27,517 nucleotides of DNA, taken from NCBI GenBank assembly GCA_910583755.1, contig CAJTZO010000032.1, positions 1 to 27,517 of the forward strand. Direction: 5' to 3'. Shown here piece after piece: positions 1-8,249 of this stretch; the stretch's first letter is position 1, and each line of letters begins with the position of its first letter. The stretch comes from an uncultured Clostridia bacterium (GTDB lineage Bacteria > Bacillota > Clostridia > Lachnospirales > Anaerotignaceae). The notes below the pieces were generated by a model. It did no database searches, was not told where the DNA came from, and saw nothing but the letters and a program-made list of their open reading frames with translations. The position numbers and the translations under genes are program-made.

Positions 1-37
1 ACAATACTTTCTTTTTTTCGACTTCTTTCGAAATCGA

Positions 38-74
38 CAAGAGATATTATATCAGCACTTTTTTATATTGTCAA
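38..74 (-). promoter_or_regulatory. consensus sigma-A promoter, proximal of a tandem pair
   Basis: On the minus strand a perfect -35 TTGACA (69-74) and a perfect -10 TATAAT (46-51) are separated by exactly 17 bp. An A-rich UP-like tract precedes the -35. The likely start is a G near position 38. Transcription would leave the window at its left edge. Inference: such strong tandem promoters in Firmicutes usually drive rRNA operons. Confidence 0.85.
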
Positions 75-127
75 GTATTTTTTTAATTTTTTTAAAATTA
101 TTTTTTTGCTTGTTTTTGCTGACTACA

Positions 128-162
128 GTTATCTATTATACACCTTTTTAATAGCTTGTCAA
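128..162 (-). promoter_or_regulatory. consensus sigma-A promoter, distal of a tandem pair
   Basis: On the minus strand a perfect TTGACA (157-162) and a perfect TATAAT (135-140) lie 16 bp apart, again with an A-tract upstream. Its -10 lies 89 bp from that of the proximal promoter, a spacing typical of tandem rRNA promoters. No coding sequence on this strand follows within the window. Confidence 0.8.
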
Positions 163-229
163 CACTTTTTTTTATTTTTTTTGATATTTTAAAAAATTAT
201 TATATTTTCATTATTATGTCCCTAATTAT

Positions 230-269
230 AAGCCTCCTATAATATATTATTTTTTATTACAGGAGGCTT
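230..269. terminator. 9-bp inverted repeat, possible terminator
   Basis: AAGCCTCCT (230-238) pairs with AGGAGGCTT (261-269) across a 22-nt AT-rich loop. Neither side has a strong T-run (TTTT on the plus side only), so it may be a weak terminator of the 73 aa gene or only a structured spacer. It separates that gene from the tandem promoters. The rest of 163-393 is AT-rich and shows nothing else I can support. Confidence 0.4.
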
Positions 270-393
270 TTACTCTATGTCCTTATAATAACTGAAATTA
301 AAAAAAAGAAACATCTTATTTTCAAATTTTTCAGTAATATCATTTTTTCGTAAAAAATACTTTTTACTCTTTCAAAAAATATTATAATTTTTT

Positions 394-615
394 CTATTTA
401 TTATCACTTTTATCTCCAATCAAAAAGTTTTTTGCAGTTTCAATTTCTTTTGCTTGTTGCTGAGTATTTAAAGCTAACTTTACACCATATTCTATACCAC
501 TTTGAAACAAATTTTGAGCACCTTGCAACATTCCACCACCTCCATCCTTTTTTGCTCCTCCGCCAAACAAAGCAAGTGCTTTTGTTATATCTGCAGCATT
601 TGGTTTTTTAGCCAT
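394..615 (-). CDS. small glycine-rich hypothetical protein (73 aa)
   Basis: I do not recognise this protein. It starts MAKKPNAAD, has a glycine and lysine-rich segment (GGGAKKDGGGG, about residues 18-28) and continues into a helix-prone, glutamine-rich half (GAQNLFQSGIEYGVKLALNTQQQAKEIE). No signal peptide or membrane segment is visible, so it is probably cytoplasmic. The start is well supported by AGGAGGGG six bases upstream, and a promoter candidate lies at 664-693. It stands alone between ppdK and the left-edge promoters. The good ribosome binding site and non-random composition argue for a real gene. Confidence 0.7.
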   Translation of the reverse strand: MAKKPNAADITKALALFGGGAKKDGGGGMLQGAQNLFQSGIEYGVKLALNTQQQAKEIETAKNFLIGDKSDNK

Positions 616-663
616 AACAAACCCCTCCTAAAATTTTCACTTTAGAACCTTTTTATTTATTTT

Positions 664-693
664 ATTATAACCTATCCAAAATAGTCAAGACAA
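664..693 (-). promoter_or_regulatory. promoter of the 73 aa gene
   Basis: Perfect -10 TATAAT at 664-669 with a TTGTCT -35 at 688-693 (18 bp spacer). An overlapping TTGACT at 683-688 has too short a spacer (13 bp). It lies about 50 bp upstream of the start codon. Confidence 0.5.
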
Positions 694-723
694 AAGAACA
701 GTAACAAAATTTTAAAAATTTGA

Positions 724-793
724 TATTATAAAAAAAGATGAAATCTTGAAAAGGAAATAAAAATAAAGTAATGTCATATTTCAAGATTTCATC
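724..793 (-). terminator. rho-independent terminator of ppdK
   Basis: A perfect 15-bp inverted repeat (737-751 with 779-793) has a 27-nt loop. On the minus strand it is followed at once by a run of seven T. It sits about 30 bp after the ppdK stop codon. Confidence 0.8.
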
Positions 794-824
794 ATAATAA
801 ATTTATTGATTTTTATAGATTAAA

Positions 825-3455
825 TTATTTTCTTGGGAAACTAATTTCTGCTTGTGCTGCTGCCAATCTAGCAATAGGTACACGGAATGGTGAGCAGGAA
901 ACATAATCTAAGCCAATCATATGGCAGAATTCAACAGAAGATGGGTCTCCACCATGTTCACCACAAATACCTAAATGAATGTCAGGGCGAACTGGTTTTG
1001 CTTTTTCTACAGCCATTTGCATTAACAAACCAACACCTGTTCTGTCCAATCTAGCAGTTGGGTCACATTCATAAATGTTTTTGTCAATGTAGTCTGCCAA
1101 GATTTTACCAGCATCATCACGAGATAAACCATAAGTCATCTGTGTCAAGTCATTTGTACCAAAGGAGAAGAACTCTGCTTCAGACGCAATCTTGTCAGCA
1201 GTTAAAGCAGCACGAGGAATTTCAATCATAGTACCAACAAGGTATTTGAGAGTTTTTCCTTTTTCTTCCATAACTTTGTTTGCTGTTTTTACAACAACTT
1301 CTTTTACATATTTTAATTCTTTGATTTCACCAATCAAAGGAATCATAATTTCAGGCACAATTTCAATACCTTTTTCCTGAGAAACTTCAATGGCAGCTTC
1401 AATAATTGCTCTTGTCTGCATTTCAGCAATTTCAGGATAACTTACTGCAAGACGGCAACCACGATGTCCCATCATAGGGTTCAATTCATGAAGACCTCTT
1501 GCTTTAATTTTCAATTCTTCCACAGTTTTACCTGTTTCTTTTGCCAAAATTTCAAATTCTTCTTCTGTATTTGGCATAAACTCATGGAGAGGTGGGTCAA
1601 GAAGACGAATTGTAACTGGTCTTTCTTCCATTGCTTCATAAATACCTTTAAAGTCATCTTTTTGGAATGGCTCAATACCAGAAAGTGCTTCCACTCTTTC
1701 TTCTACACTGTCAGAAAGAATCATTTTTCTAAACTTCATAATTCTTTCGCCTTCAAAGAACATATGCTCTGTTCTTGTCAAACCAATACCTTCTGCACCA
1801 AATTCGATTGCAACTTTTGCATCCTTTGGAGTATCTGCATTTGTTCTTACTTTCAGGCTTCTCTTTTCATCTGCCCATTTCATAAAGGTAGCAAAGTCAC
1901 CAGAGATTTCAGGGTCAACCGTTGGAATATCTTCATTATAAATATTACCTGTAGAACCATCTAAGGAAATATAGTCACCTTCTTTAATTGTTGCGCCACC
2001 TAATGTGAATGTTTTTTCTTCTTCATTCATACGAATTTCTTCACAACCAGATACACAGCAAGTACCCATACCACGTGCTACAACGGCTGCGTGAGATGTC
2101 ATACCACCACGAACTGTTAAAATACCTTGTGCTGCAACCATGCCTTCAATGTCTTCTGGAGAAGTTTCCAAACGAACAAGGATAACTCTTTCGCCTGTTT
2201 CTGCATGTGTTTTTGCATCTTCTGCTGTAAAGTAAACTTTACCAGCAGCAGCACCAGGGGAAGCAGGTAAACCTTTACCAATAGATTTTGCAGCTTTTAA
2301 TGCTTTTTGGTCAAAAGCAGGATGCAAAATTTGGTCAAGTTGTTTTGGTTCTACTTTCATCAATGCTTCATCTGTTGTAATAAGACCTTCATTTACCATA
2401 TCAACAGCGATTTTTAAAGCAGCATTTGCTGTTCTTTTTCCATTTCTTGTTTGCAAGAAGAACAATTTACCTTCTTCTACTGTAAATTCCATATCCTGCA
2501 TATCTTTGTAATGAGATTCCAATTTATTTGCAATTTCCATAAATTGATTGTATACATCAGGCATATCTTGTGCTAACTGTGCGATTGGTTTTGGTGTACG
2601 AACACCAGCAACAACATCTTCACCCTGTGCATTTACAAGATATTCACCGAGCATAGCTTTTTCACCAGTTGCAGCGTTTCTTGTAAACGCAACACCAGTA
2701 CCAGAAGTATCTCCTTTATTACCAAATACCATCATTTGAACGTTTACAGCAGTACCCCAGCTATAAGGAATATCATTCATTCTTCTGTATACGAATGCTC
2801 TAGGGTTGTCCCAAGAACGGAATACCGCTTTTGCAGCTTCCAACATTTGTTCTTTAGGGTCTTGAGGGAAATCTTTGCCTTGGTCTTCTTTGTAAAGTGC
2901 TTTAAATTTTTCTGCAATTTCTTTCAAGTGGTCTGCTGATAAATCAGTATCATATTTTGCGCCAACACTTTCTTTGTATTCATCTAATAATCTTTCAAAT
3001 TTTGATTTTGATACGCCAATAACAACATCAGCAAACATCATAATAAATCTTCTGTAAGAATCATACGCAAATCTTTCATTGTTTGTTTTCTTTGCAAGAG
3101 CCTTTACAGAAACGTCATTCAAACCTAAGTTTAAAACAGTGTCCATCATACCAGGCATAGAAGCTCTAGCACCAGAACGTACAGATACCAATAATGGGTC
3201 TTCAGGGTCACCTAATTTTTTCCCTGCAATTTCTTCTAATTTTTTTAACGCAGCTTCAATCTGCTCAATCATTTCTGGTGTAAATTTTTTTCCACCTTCG
3301 TTATATTCTGTACAAGCTTCTGTTGTAATGGTAAAACCTTGAGGAACTGGCAATCCCAAATTTGTCATTTCGGCTAAGTTTGCACCCTTGCCGCCTAATA
3401 GGTTTCTCATAGAAGCGTTTCCCTCGTTAAACATGTACACATATTTTTTGCTCAT
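825..3455 (-). CDS. ppdK: pyruvate, phosphate dikinase
   Basis: PPDK interconverts pyruvate, ATP and phosphate with PEP, AMP and pyrophosphate in the cytosol; in clostridia it usually serves PPi-linked glycolysis or PEP supply. The order fits the family: an N-terminal ATP-grasp domain starting KKYVYMFNEGNASMRNLLGGKGANLAEM, the swivelling phosphohistidine domain with GGMTSHAAVVARGMG (catalytic His near residue 450), and a C-terminal PEP/pyruvate TIM barrel ending in GICGEHGGDPSSVEF with the catalytic Cys. At 876 aa it has the normal bacterial length. I place the start at 3455 (MSKKYVY), since AGGAGG lies 10 bases upstream; the longer reading from 3476 would begin inside that binding site. It is single, with its own promoter (3578-3606) and terminator, downstream of glyS. 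Confidence 0.97.
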   Translation of the reverse strand: MSKKYVYMFNEGNASMRNLLGGKGANLAEMTNLGLPVPQGFTITTEACTEYNEGGKKFTPEMIEQIEAALKKLEEIAGKKLGDPEDPLLVSVRSGARASMPGMMDTVLNLGLNDVSVKALAKKTNNERFAYDSYRRFIMMFADVVIGVSKSKFERLLDEYKESVGAKYDTDLSADHLKEIAEKFKALYKEDQGKDFPQDPKEQMLEAAKAVFRSWDNPRAFVYRRMNDIPYSWGTAVNVQMMVFGNKGDTSGTGVAFTRNAATGEKAMLGEYLVNAQGEDVVAGVRTPKPIAQLAQDMPDVYNQFMEIANKLESHYKDMQDMEFTVEEGKLFFLQTRNGKRTANAALKIAVDMVNEGLITTDEALMKVEPKQLDQILHPAFDQKALKAAKSIGKGLPASPGAAAGKVYFTAEDAKTHAETGERVILVRLETSPEDIEGMVAAQGILTVRGGMTSHAAVVARGMGTCCVSGCEEIRMNEEEKTFTLGGATIKEGDYISLDGSTGNIYNEDIPTVDPEISGDFATFMKWADEKRSLKVRTNADTPKDAKVAIEFGAEGIGLTRTEHMFFEGERIMKFRKMILSDSVEERVEALSGIEPFQKDDFKGIYEAMEERPVTIRLLDPPLHEFMPNTEEEFEILAKETGKTVEELKIKARGLHELNPMMGHRGCRLAVSYPEIAEMQTRAIIEAAIEVSQEKGIEIVPEIMIPLIGEIKELKYVKEVVVKTANKVMEEKGKTLKYLVGTMIEIPRAALTADKIASEAEFFSFGTNDLTQMTYGLSRDDAGKILADYIDKNIYECDPTARLDRTGVGLLMQMAVEKAKPVRPDIHLGICGEHGGDPSSVEFCHMIGLDYVSCSPFRVPIARLAAAQAEISFPRK

Positions 3456-3577
3456 GCTAAAAATACCTCCTAACAAATAAATTCATCATACGTGAGTCAT
3501 ATTGATTTTTGATATGGTTTAACAAAACATAAGGTACTAGTCTCTTTTCTTTTTGCTTTCCACATCTTATCTTTATT

Positions 3578-3606
3578 AATATACCACTTTTTAGCAAAAA
3601 GTACAA
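3578..3606 (-). promoter_or_regulatory. candidate ppdK promoter
   Basis: TATATT (3578-3583) with TTGTAC (3601-3606), 17 bp apart, on the minus strand. The -10 is good and the -35 weak (3 of 6). It would give a leader of about 115 nt before ppdK. Confidence 0.45.
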
Positions 3607-3650
3607 CAACTTATTTTATTTTTTTTGATTTTCTCCCTTTGCAAATCTCT

Positions 3651-5036
3651 TTAGAATTCCATTTTTTGTTTTAAATATTCTGTCAATTTATCAATCGCCA
3701 CTCTATCCTGTTTCATAGTATCTCTATCTCTTATGGTCACTGCTTTATCTTCCAAAGAATCAAAGTCAAAAGTAATACAGAAAGGAGTACCAATTTCATC
3801 TTGTCTTCTATAACGTTTTCCAATACTACCAGCATCATCATAATCGCAATAAAAATCCTTTAGCAGCATATGATATACCTCTAATGCATTTTCGGAAAGT
3901 TTTTTAGAAAGTGGCAGTACCGCTGCTTTCACAGGTGCAATGGCAGGATGGAAATGTAATACTGTTCTAACATCGCCATCTTCCAAAGTTTCTTCATCAT
4001 AAGCATTACACAAAAATGCTAATGTCATTCTGTCAGCACCTAAAGATGGTTCAATACAATATGGAATATATTTTTTATCTTCTTCTTGGTCAAAATATGT
4101 CATATCTTCTCCAGATACATTTTGATGACAAGTCAAATCAAAATCTGTTCTATCTGCAATACCCCAAAGTTCTCCCCAGCCAAATGGGAACAAAAATTCA
4201 ATATCTGTTGTTGCATTACTATAATGAGAAAGTTCTTCTTTTTCATGGTCACGCAAACGAATATTTTCTTCTTTGATGTTTAAATTTAATAACCATTCTT
4301 TACAATATTTTCTCCAATATTCAAACCATTCTAGGTCTGTTCCCGGTTTACAAAAAAATTCTAATTCCATTTGTTCAAATTCTCTTGTGCGGAAGGTAAA
4401 ATTACCCGGTGTAATTTCATTTCTAAAAGATTTTCCAACCTGACCAATACCAAAAGGCAATTTTTTTCTAGTTGTTCTTTGTACATTTTTAAAATTTACA
4501 AAAATCCCCTGTGCTGTCTCTGGTCTTAAATACACCGTATTTTTTGCATCTTCTGTTACCCCTTGAAAGGTTTTAAACATCAAATTAAACTGGCGAATAT
4601 CTGTAAAATTATGTGCGCCACAGCTTGGACAAACAATTTTTTCTTCTTCAATAAATGTTTTCATTTCTTCATTGCTCCAAGCATCAATGCTAACTTCTTC
4701 CATTCCTTTTTCTTTTCTATGTTCCTCAATTATTTTGTCAGCACGGAACCTCTCTTTACATTCCTTGCAATCCATTAAAGGGTCACTAAAACCACCCACA
4801 TGACCTGATGCTACCCAAGTTTGTGGATTCATCAAAATAGCACAATCTACTCCAACATTATAGGGACTTTCCTGTATAAACTTGCGCCACCATGCTTTTT
4901 TTACATTGTTTTTTAATTCCACACCAATCGGACCATAATCCCAAGTATTTGCCAAACCACCATAAATTTCAGACCCAGGATAAACAAAGCCTCTGTTTTT
5001 TGCTAATGCTACGATTTTTTCCATTGTAACTTCCAT
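3651..5036 (-). CDS. glyS: glycyl-tRNA synthetase, single-subunit (alpha2) class II
   Basis: It charges tRNA-Gly with glycine. The 461 aa length and the sequence fit the eukaryote/archaea-like alpha2 form (also called glyQS), not the alpha-beta enzyme of Bacillus. Visible marks are the N-terminal FVYPGSEIYGGLANTWDYGP, the class II motif 2 region NEITPGNFTFRTREFEQMELEFF and motif 3 near EPSLGADR, then an anticodon-binding domain that includes DDAGSIGKRYRRQDEIGTPFCITFD. A Cys-rich insertion (CKEC near residue 86, CPSC near 136) could bind zinc. The start follows AGAGGAG by nine bases. A T-box leader directly upstream regulates it by uncharged tRNA-Gly. Confidence 0.96.
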   Translation of the reverse strand: MEVTMEKIVALAKNRGFVYPGSEIYGGLANTWDYGPIGVELKNNVKKAWWRKFIQESPYNVGVDCAILMNPQTWVASGHVGGFSDPLMDCKECKERFRADKIIEEHRKEKGMEEVSIDAWSNEEMKTFIEEEKIVCPSCGAHNFTDIRQFNLMFKTFQGVTEDAKNTVYLRPETAQGIFVNFKNVQRTTRKKLPFGIGQVGKSFRNEITPGNFTFRTREFEQMELEFFCKPGTDLEWFEYWRKYCKEWLLNLNIKEENIRLRDHEKEELSHYSNATTDIEFLFPFGWGELWGIADRTDFDLTCHQNVSGEDMTYFDQEEDKKYIPYCIEPSLGADRMTLAFLCNAYDEETLEDGDVRTVLHFHPAIAPVKAAVLPLSKKLSENALEVYHMLLKDFYCDYDDAGSIGKRYRRQDEIGTPFCITFDFDSLEDKAVTIRDRDTMKQDRVAIDKLTEYLKQKMEF

Positions 5037-5058
5037 TTTTTCAAACTCCTCTCTAAAT

Positions 5059-5102
5059 TAAAAAAACTTTCATCCCTTACAAATCATGTAAGGGACGAAA
5101 GT
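5059..5102 (-). terminator. T-box terminator hairpin
   Basis: Stem ACTTTC/GAAAGT plus TCCCTTAC/GTAAGGGA around one mismatch and a seven-base loop (5066-5102), followed on the minus strand by TTTTTTT. It is mutually exclusive with the T-box antiterminator. Confidence 0.9.
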
Positions 5103-5264
5103 AATCCGCGGTTCCACCCTTTTTGACTAAAAAATAGTCCTCTTTTTGTTGTTCTGCTCCAAAGTGCCTTCTCTGTTTTCCACTACATTGTTTTCAGCAA
5201 ATTACAATGTTCTCTGTAAAGTATCCTACAGGTACTCCTCTTTTTCAACGCAGTTTTTTAAGTT
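5059..5264 (-). promoter_or_regulatory. T-box riboswitch (glycine) upstream of glyS
   Basis: The conserved T-box core AGGGTGGAACCGCGG lies at 5106-5120 on the minus strand, directly before the terminator hairpin (5066-5102) with a T-run. Upstream, stem I carries a GAGGAGTAC element and a GGC triplet (5166-5168) in the context AAGGCACTTTGGAGC, matching the specifier region of known glyQS T boxes. GGC is a glycine codon. Uncharged tRNA-Gly should stabilise the antiterminator and let transcription reach glyS. Confidence 0.92.
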
Positions 5265-5270
5265 TTCTAT

Positions 5271-5299
5271 ACTCTATCATGACTGTCTGATAAAGTCAA
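5271..5299 (-). promoter_or_regulatory. promoter of the glyS T-box transcript
   Basis: TTGACT (5294-5299) and TAGAGT (5271-5276) with a 17-bp spacer on the minus strand, 24 bp after the recO stop. It gives a start near 5264, just before the T-box stem I. Confidence 0.65.
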
Positions 5300-5322
5300 T
5301 TCTTTTTTTAAAAGTTTTCCTT

Positions 5323-6069
5323 TTACTGAGAATTTTTATTAAAATTTAATTTTTTACCAAAATTTCTTGTTTGCAAAGGAGCATGAATATGTACTGCAAT
5401 ATATTCTTCTAATATTTTATATAATTCTCTATTTACTTCTTCTGAAACAGAAAATTGAAAAGCATTTTTAATCGGTTGAGAAAACACAAAAGATAAGGCA
5501 TTTTTTGCACCTGCTGATAATTTTTTACTTCTATTTTTATGCTCCTGACATACCATTCCCCCTACCACAGCAGAAAAATATTGTGCTTCTTTTCCACAAA
5601 TGGCACATTTTTCTGTCAAATCGGGCATAAATCCTGTCAGTTGCAAAAATTTCATTTCAAAAATACGACTTACCAATTCTGGATTACTTTTTCCTTTTGA
5701 TAATACTTGTAATGTTTTGAGTAACAGCAATAAAATATCATCATGTTCTATGCCCATCATCGTTGTTTTTTCCACAAAATCCAAAAGATAAACAGCCTGT
5801 GTAAATTTGCTTATATCTAATCGAATTTCAAAGAAACTTTCTAATAAATCAATTTGCTCCACATAATAATATTTTTTGCTTTCATAAACTTGGAAATCTC
5901 CATAACAAAATAATTGTGTACCAGTTAATAATTTACTTTTTTGTTTTCTTGCGCCTCTCGCTGTTATCCATATTTTTCCTAATCCTTTGGCTAGAACAAT
6001 GATTTGTTTACTTGTTTCTCCTTTTGGCATTTCCTTTAAAATGATACCCCTTATGACTGTTGTTCCCAA
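5323..6069 (-). CDS. recO: DNA repair protein RecO
   Basis: RecO anneals single strands and helps load RecA at gaps with RecF/RecR. The 248 aa protein has the N-terminal OB fold (TTVIRGIILKEMPKGETSKQIIVLAKGLGKI) and a helical C-terminal half with a zinc site C155-x2-C158 ... C174-x2-H177. The best in-frame start is TTG at 6069, with AGGTG five bases upstream; no ATG is available nearby. The start lies inside the 3' end of yqzL, overlapping it in another frame, so the two are probably translationally coupled. The era-yqzL-recO order is conserved in Firmicutes. Confidence 0.94.
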   Translation of the reverse strand: MGTTVIRGIILKEMPKGETSKQIIVLAKGLGKIWITARGARKQKSKLLTGTQLFCYGDFQVYESKKYYYVEQIDLLESFFEIRLDISKFTQAVYLLDFVEKTTMMGIEHDDILLLLLKTLQVLSKGKSNPELVSRIFEMKFLQLTGFMPDLTEKCAICGKEAQYFSAVVGGMVCQEHKNRSKKLSAGAKNALSFVFSQPIKNAFQFSVSEEVNRELYKILEEYIAVHIHAPLQTRNFGKKLNFNKNSQ

Positions 6070-6185
6070 TTCAGCACCTGCATCTCTATATTTTTATTTT
6101 TTTTTGATTTTTGTATTTGTTTATAGTTTAAATAATCTAACACATTTCCGCTTTCTGCAAACTTTTTCCAATAAAAAAATTCCAT
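6051..6185 (-). CDS. yqzL: YqzL-like small protein (44 aa)
   Basis: Reading the minus strand from ATG at 6185 gives MEFFYWKKFAESGNVLDYL, then NYKQIQKSKKN and a tail ending NWEQQS. The F-x-W-x2-F-x2-(S/T)-G-N-(I/V)-x2-YL-x-(Y/F)K pattern is that of the YqzL family, found between era and recO in Bacillus. GAGGT lies eight bases before the ATG. Its last 19 bases overlap the start of recO. The family's function is not known to me. It is shorter than usual ORF cut-offs and easily missed. Confidence 0.88.
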   Translation of the reverse strand: MEFFYWKKFAESGNVLDYLNYKQIQKSKKNKNIEMQVLNWEQQS

Positions 6186-6336
6186 AATTGCATACCTCTT
6201 TTCTATTGGGTGTCTATGACATTATTCTTTGCAAATCTGTATGCTCTATACTGGCAAAAACCGACAACACTTTTCTAAAAGATAAAAATAGATAAACATT
6301 TAAAAAGTAATATAGAAACAACATAATTTAAGGATT

Positions 6337-7230
6337 TTATATTTTTTTGCTGTCGTATCCAAAATTTTTTAATAAAAAATCACTATCTCTCCAATCTTTT
6401 TTTACTTTTACCCAAAGCTGTAAATAGATAGGAGAACCCAGTAAGCGTTCTACATCTGTCCTGGAACGGGAACCAATCTTTTTTAACATATTTCCCTGTT
6501 TGCCTATCACAATTCCTTTATGAGATTCTTTTTCACAATAAATTGTTGCTTGCACATCTACCATATTTTTGTTTTCTCTTTTTTTCATTGCTGTAACTTC
6601 TACTGCAATCCCATGTGGAATTTCATCTTCCAGCAAATGTAATGCTTTTTCCCTAATAATTTCAGAAACAATCTGCCTTTCTGGCTGGTCTGTTACCATG
6701 TCCTCTGGAAAATATTGTGGACCCTCCGTTAAATATTGTTGAATCACTTTTAAAAGTTCCGTTGTATTTTGTCCTTTGATAGCAGAAATAGGTACAACTT
6801 CTGCAAAATGATAAAGCTGTCTATAATTATCAATCACTTGAAATAACTTTTCCTTTTCTATGGTATCAATTTTATTAATTACCAATATCACTGGTGTTTT
6901 TACATTTTTTAAGCGTTCTATCACATATCTATCCTTTTCTAGCACTCTCTCTGTTGGTTCTATTAGCATTAAGACAACATCTATTTCATTTAAAGCATTT
7001 TCTGCTGCCTTTACCATATACTCACCCAGTTTATGTTTGGGTTTGTGGATACCTGGTGTATCAATAAAAATACATTGAAAATCTTCTTTTGTTAAAATAC
7101 TTGTAATTTTATTTCTTGTTGTCTGTGGTTTATTTGAAATAATTGCAATTTTTTCTCCTATCAAATGATTCATTAGTGTTGACTTCCCAACATTTGGCCT
7201 ACCTACTAATGAAATAAAACCTGATTTCAA
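6337..7230 (-). CDS. era: GTPase Era
   Basis: Era is an essential Ras-like GTPase that binds 16S rRNA and assists 30S assembly. The 297 aa protein shows G1 GRPNVGKST (residues 10-18), G3 DTPGIH, G4 NKID and G5 SAIKG, then the C-terminal KH RNA-binding domain with GIVIGKQGNMLKKIG. The start is TTG at 7230 behind AAGGAGG with eight-base spacing. It lies in the conserved cdd-era-recO neighbourhood, here with a uracil-DNA glycosylase gene just upstream. Confidence 0.97.
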   Translation of the reverse strand: MKSGFISLVGRPNVGKSTLMNHLIGEKIAIISNKPQTTRNKITSILTKEDFQCIFIDTPGIHKPKHKLGEYMVKAAENALNEIDVVLMLIEPTERVLEKDRYVIERLKNVKTPVILVINKIDTIEKEKLFQVIDNYRQLYHFAEVVPISAIKGQNTTELLKVIQQYLTEGPQYFPEDMVTDQPERQIVSEIIREKALHLLEDEIPHGIAVEVTAMKKRENKNMVDVQATIYCEKESHKGIVIGKQGNMLKKIGSRSRTDVERLLGSPIYLQLWVKVKKDWRDSDFLLKNFGYDSKKI

Positions 7231-7289
7231 TATAATTCCTCCTTAAAAATTCTGTGAATTTTCCTGTCACTTTACTGCTTGGATAGCAT

Positions 7290-7865
7290 TCAAGATTTTT
7301 GTTGTTCTTTTAATTCCATCAATTTTTGTTGTATCGCCTGAAAGTCTTCCCAAGCAGGACGTTTTTTTGTTTCATCTCTCAGCAATGCAGAAGGATGAAA
7401 AGTAGAAGTAATCCAATATCCTTTTCGTTCTAACCATTGTCCCCTTTGTTTGGTAATACGGAAAGTTGGAGAAATAATTGCTGTACCAGCAATTCTTCCC
7501 AAACAAACAATGATTTTCGGTTTCACAAGCATAAGTTGATAGCGTAAATAATTTAAACAAGCCTCTTGTTCATCTTCACGAGGGTCTCTATTTCCGGGCG
7601 GTCTACATTTTACAACATTTGCAATATAAACATCATCTATTGTTAAATCAATGGCTTTTAGCATTTTATCTAATAATTGACCAGCAGGTCCTACAAATGG
7701 CACTCCTTGCAAATCCTCTTGCTGTCCTGGTCCTTCTCCAATAAACATAATTTCTGCATTTTTATTTCCTTTTCCTATAACAACATGATTTCTTGTTTCC
7801 CATAGCCGACATTTTTTACATTGATAACAAGCACCTTCTAAAGTTTCCCAACTCTTTTCTGCCAT
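7290..7865 (-). CDS. uracil-DNA glycosylase, family 4 (Fe-S)
   Basis: It removes uracil from DNA to start base excision repair. The 191 aa protein has the family 4 marks: motif 1 GEGPGQQED (43-51), PFVGPAGQLLD, and motif 2 HPSALLRD (157-164). Cysteines C16, C19, C87 and C103 fit the 4Fe-4S ligands; C13 is an additional one. The start follows GAGGTGAAAC. The gene overlaps nothing but begins four bases after the end of the upstream small gene, whose ATGAGGTGA end also supplies the binding site. It is an insertion relative to the Bacillus cdd-era order. Confidence 0.95.
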   Translation of the reverse strand: MAEKSWETLEGACYQCKKCRLWETRNHVVIGKGNKNAEIMFIGEGPGQQEDLQGVPFVGPAGQLLDKMLKAIDLTIDDVYIANVVKCRPPGNRDPREDEQEACLNYLRYQLMLVKPKIIVCLGRIAGTAIISPTFRITKQRGQWLERKGYWITSTFHPSALLRDETKKRPAWEDFQAIQQKLMELKEQQKS

Positions 7866-7869
7866 AGTT

Positions 7870-8235
7870 TCACCTCATTTCTTTTATTTCATAACACTGA
7901 AAAAGAGATTTTAAATTTGACTCTAACGATTCTCCTGCTCCATAATCATAACTAAAAATAAGTCCTTGACTGCTTCCACCCACAGTAATATGTATTTTGG
8001 TATTTCCTTCTGCATTGTCCATTACTATGGTTGCTGTCATTTGATTGCTATTTCTCCAAGTATAATATTCTATTATAATAATAACCGCTTTTTTTCCCTC
8101 TCCAAAATCAATCATACACTTGTCAATTATATTTTTTCCTATCTTTCTAACAAAATTCCCCTTTTTTTCTACCCATTCCTGCAATATATTTATACTTTCT
8201 TCTATAGATAATGAAACATAAATGTCTCCATGCAT
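7870..8235 (-). CDS. hypothetical protein, DUF6054-like (121 aa)
   Basis: Function unknown. The protein begins MHGDIYVSLSIEESINILQEW and ends with a glycine-rich segment, ITVGGSSQGLIFSYDYGAGESL, that reminds me of DUF6054 proteins of Firmicutes; this family assignment is from memory and tentative. Beta-strand-rich middle, no signal or membrane segment. I prefer the ATG at 8235, with GGGG eight bases upstream, because the longer reading to 8301 overlaps the preceding gene and lacks a binding site. Its stop overlaps the binding site of udg. Confidence 0.75.
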   Translation of the reverse strand: MHGDIYVSLSIEESINILQEWVEKKGNFVRKIGKNIIDKCMIDFGEGKKAVIIIIEYYTWRNSNQMTATIVMDNAEGNTKIHITVGGSSQGLIFSYDYGAGESLESNLKSLFQCYEIKEMR

Positions 8236-8249
8236 ATAGATTTCCCCTT

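Noticed and set aside
1464..1964. 166-codon plus-strand reading inside ppdK
   Set aside because: Antisense to a well-conserved enzyme, Cys/Phe-rich with no recognisable motif.
3476..3476. Upstream start of ppdK at 3476
   Set aside because: This codon lies within the AGGAGG site that serves the start at 3455.
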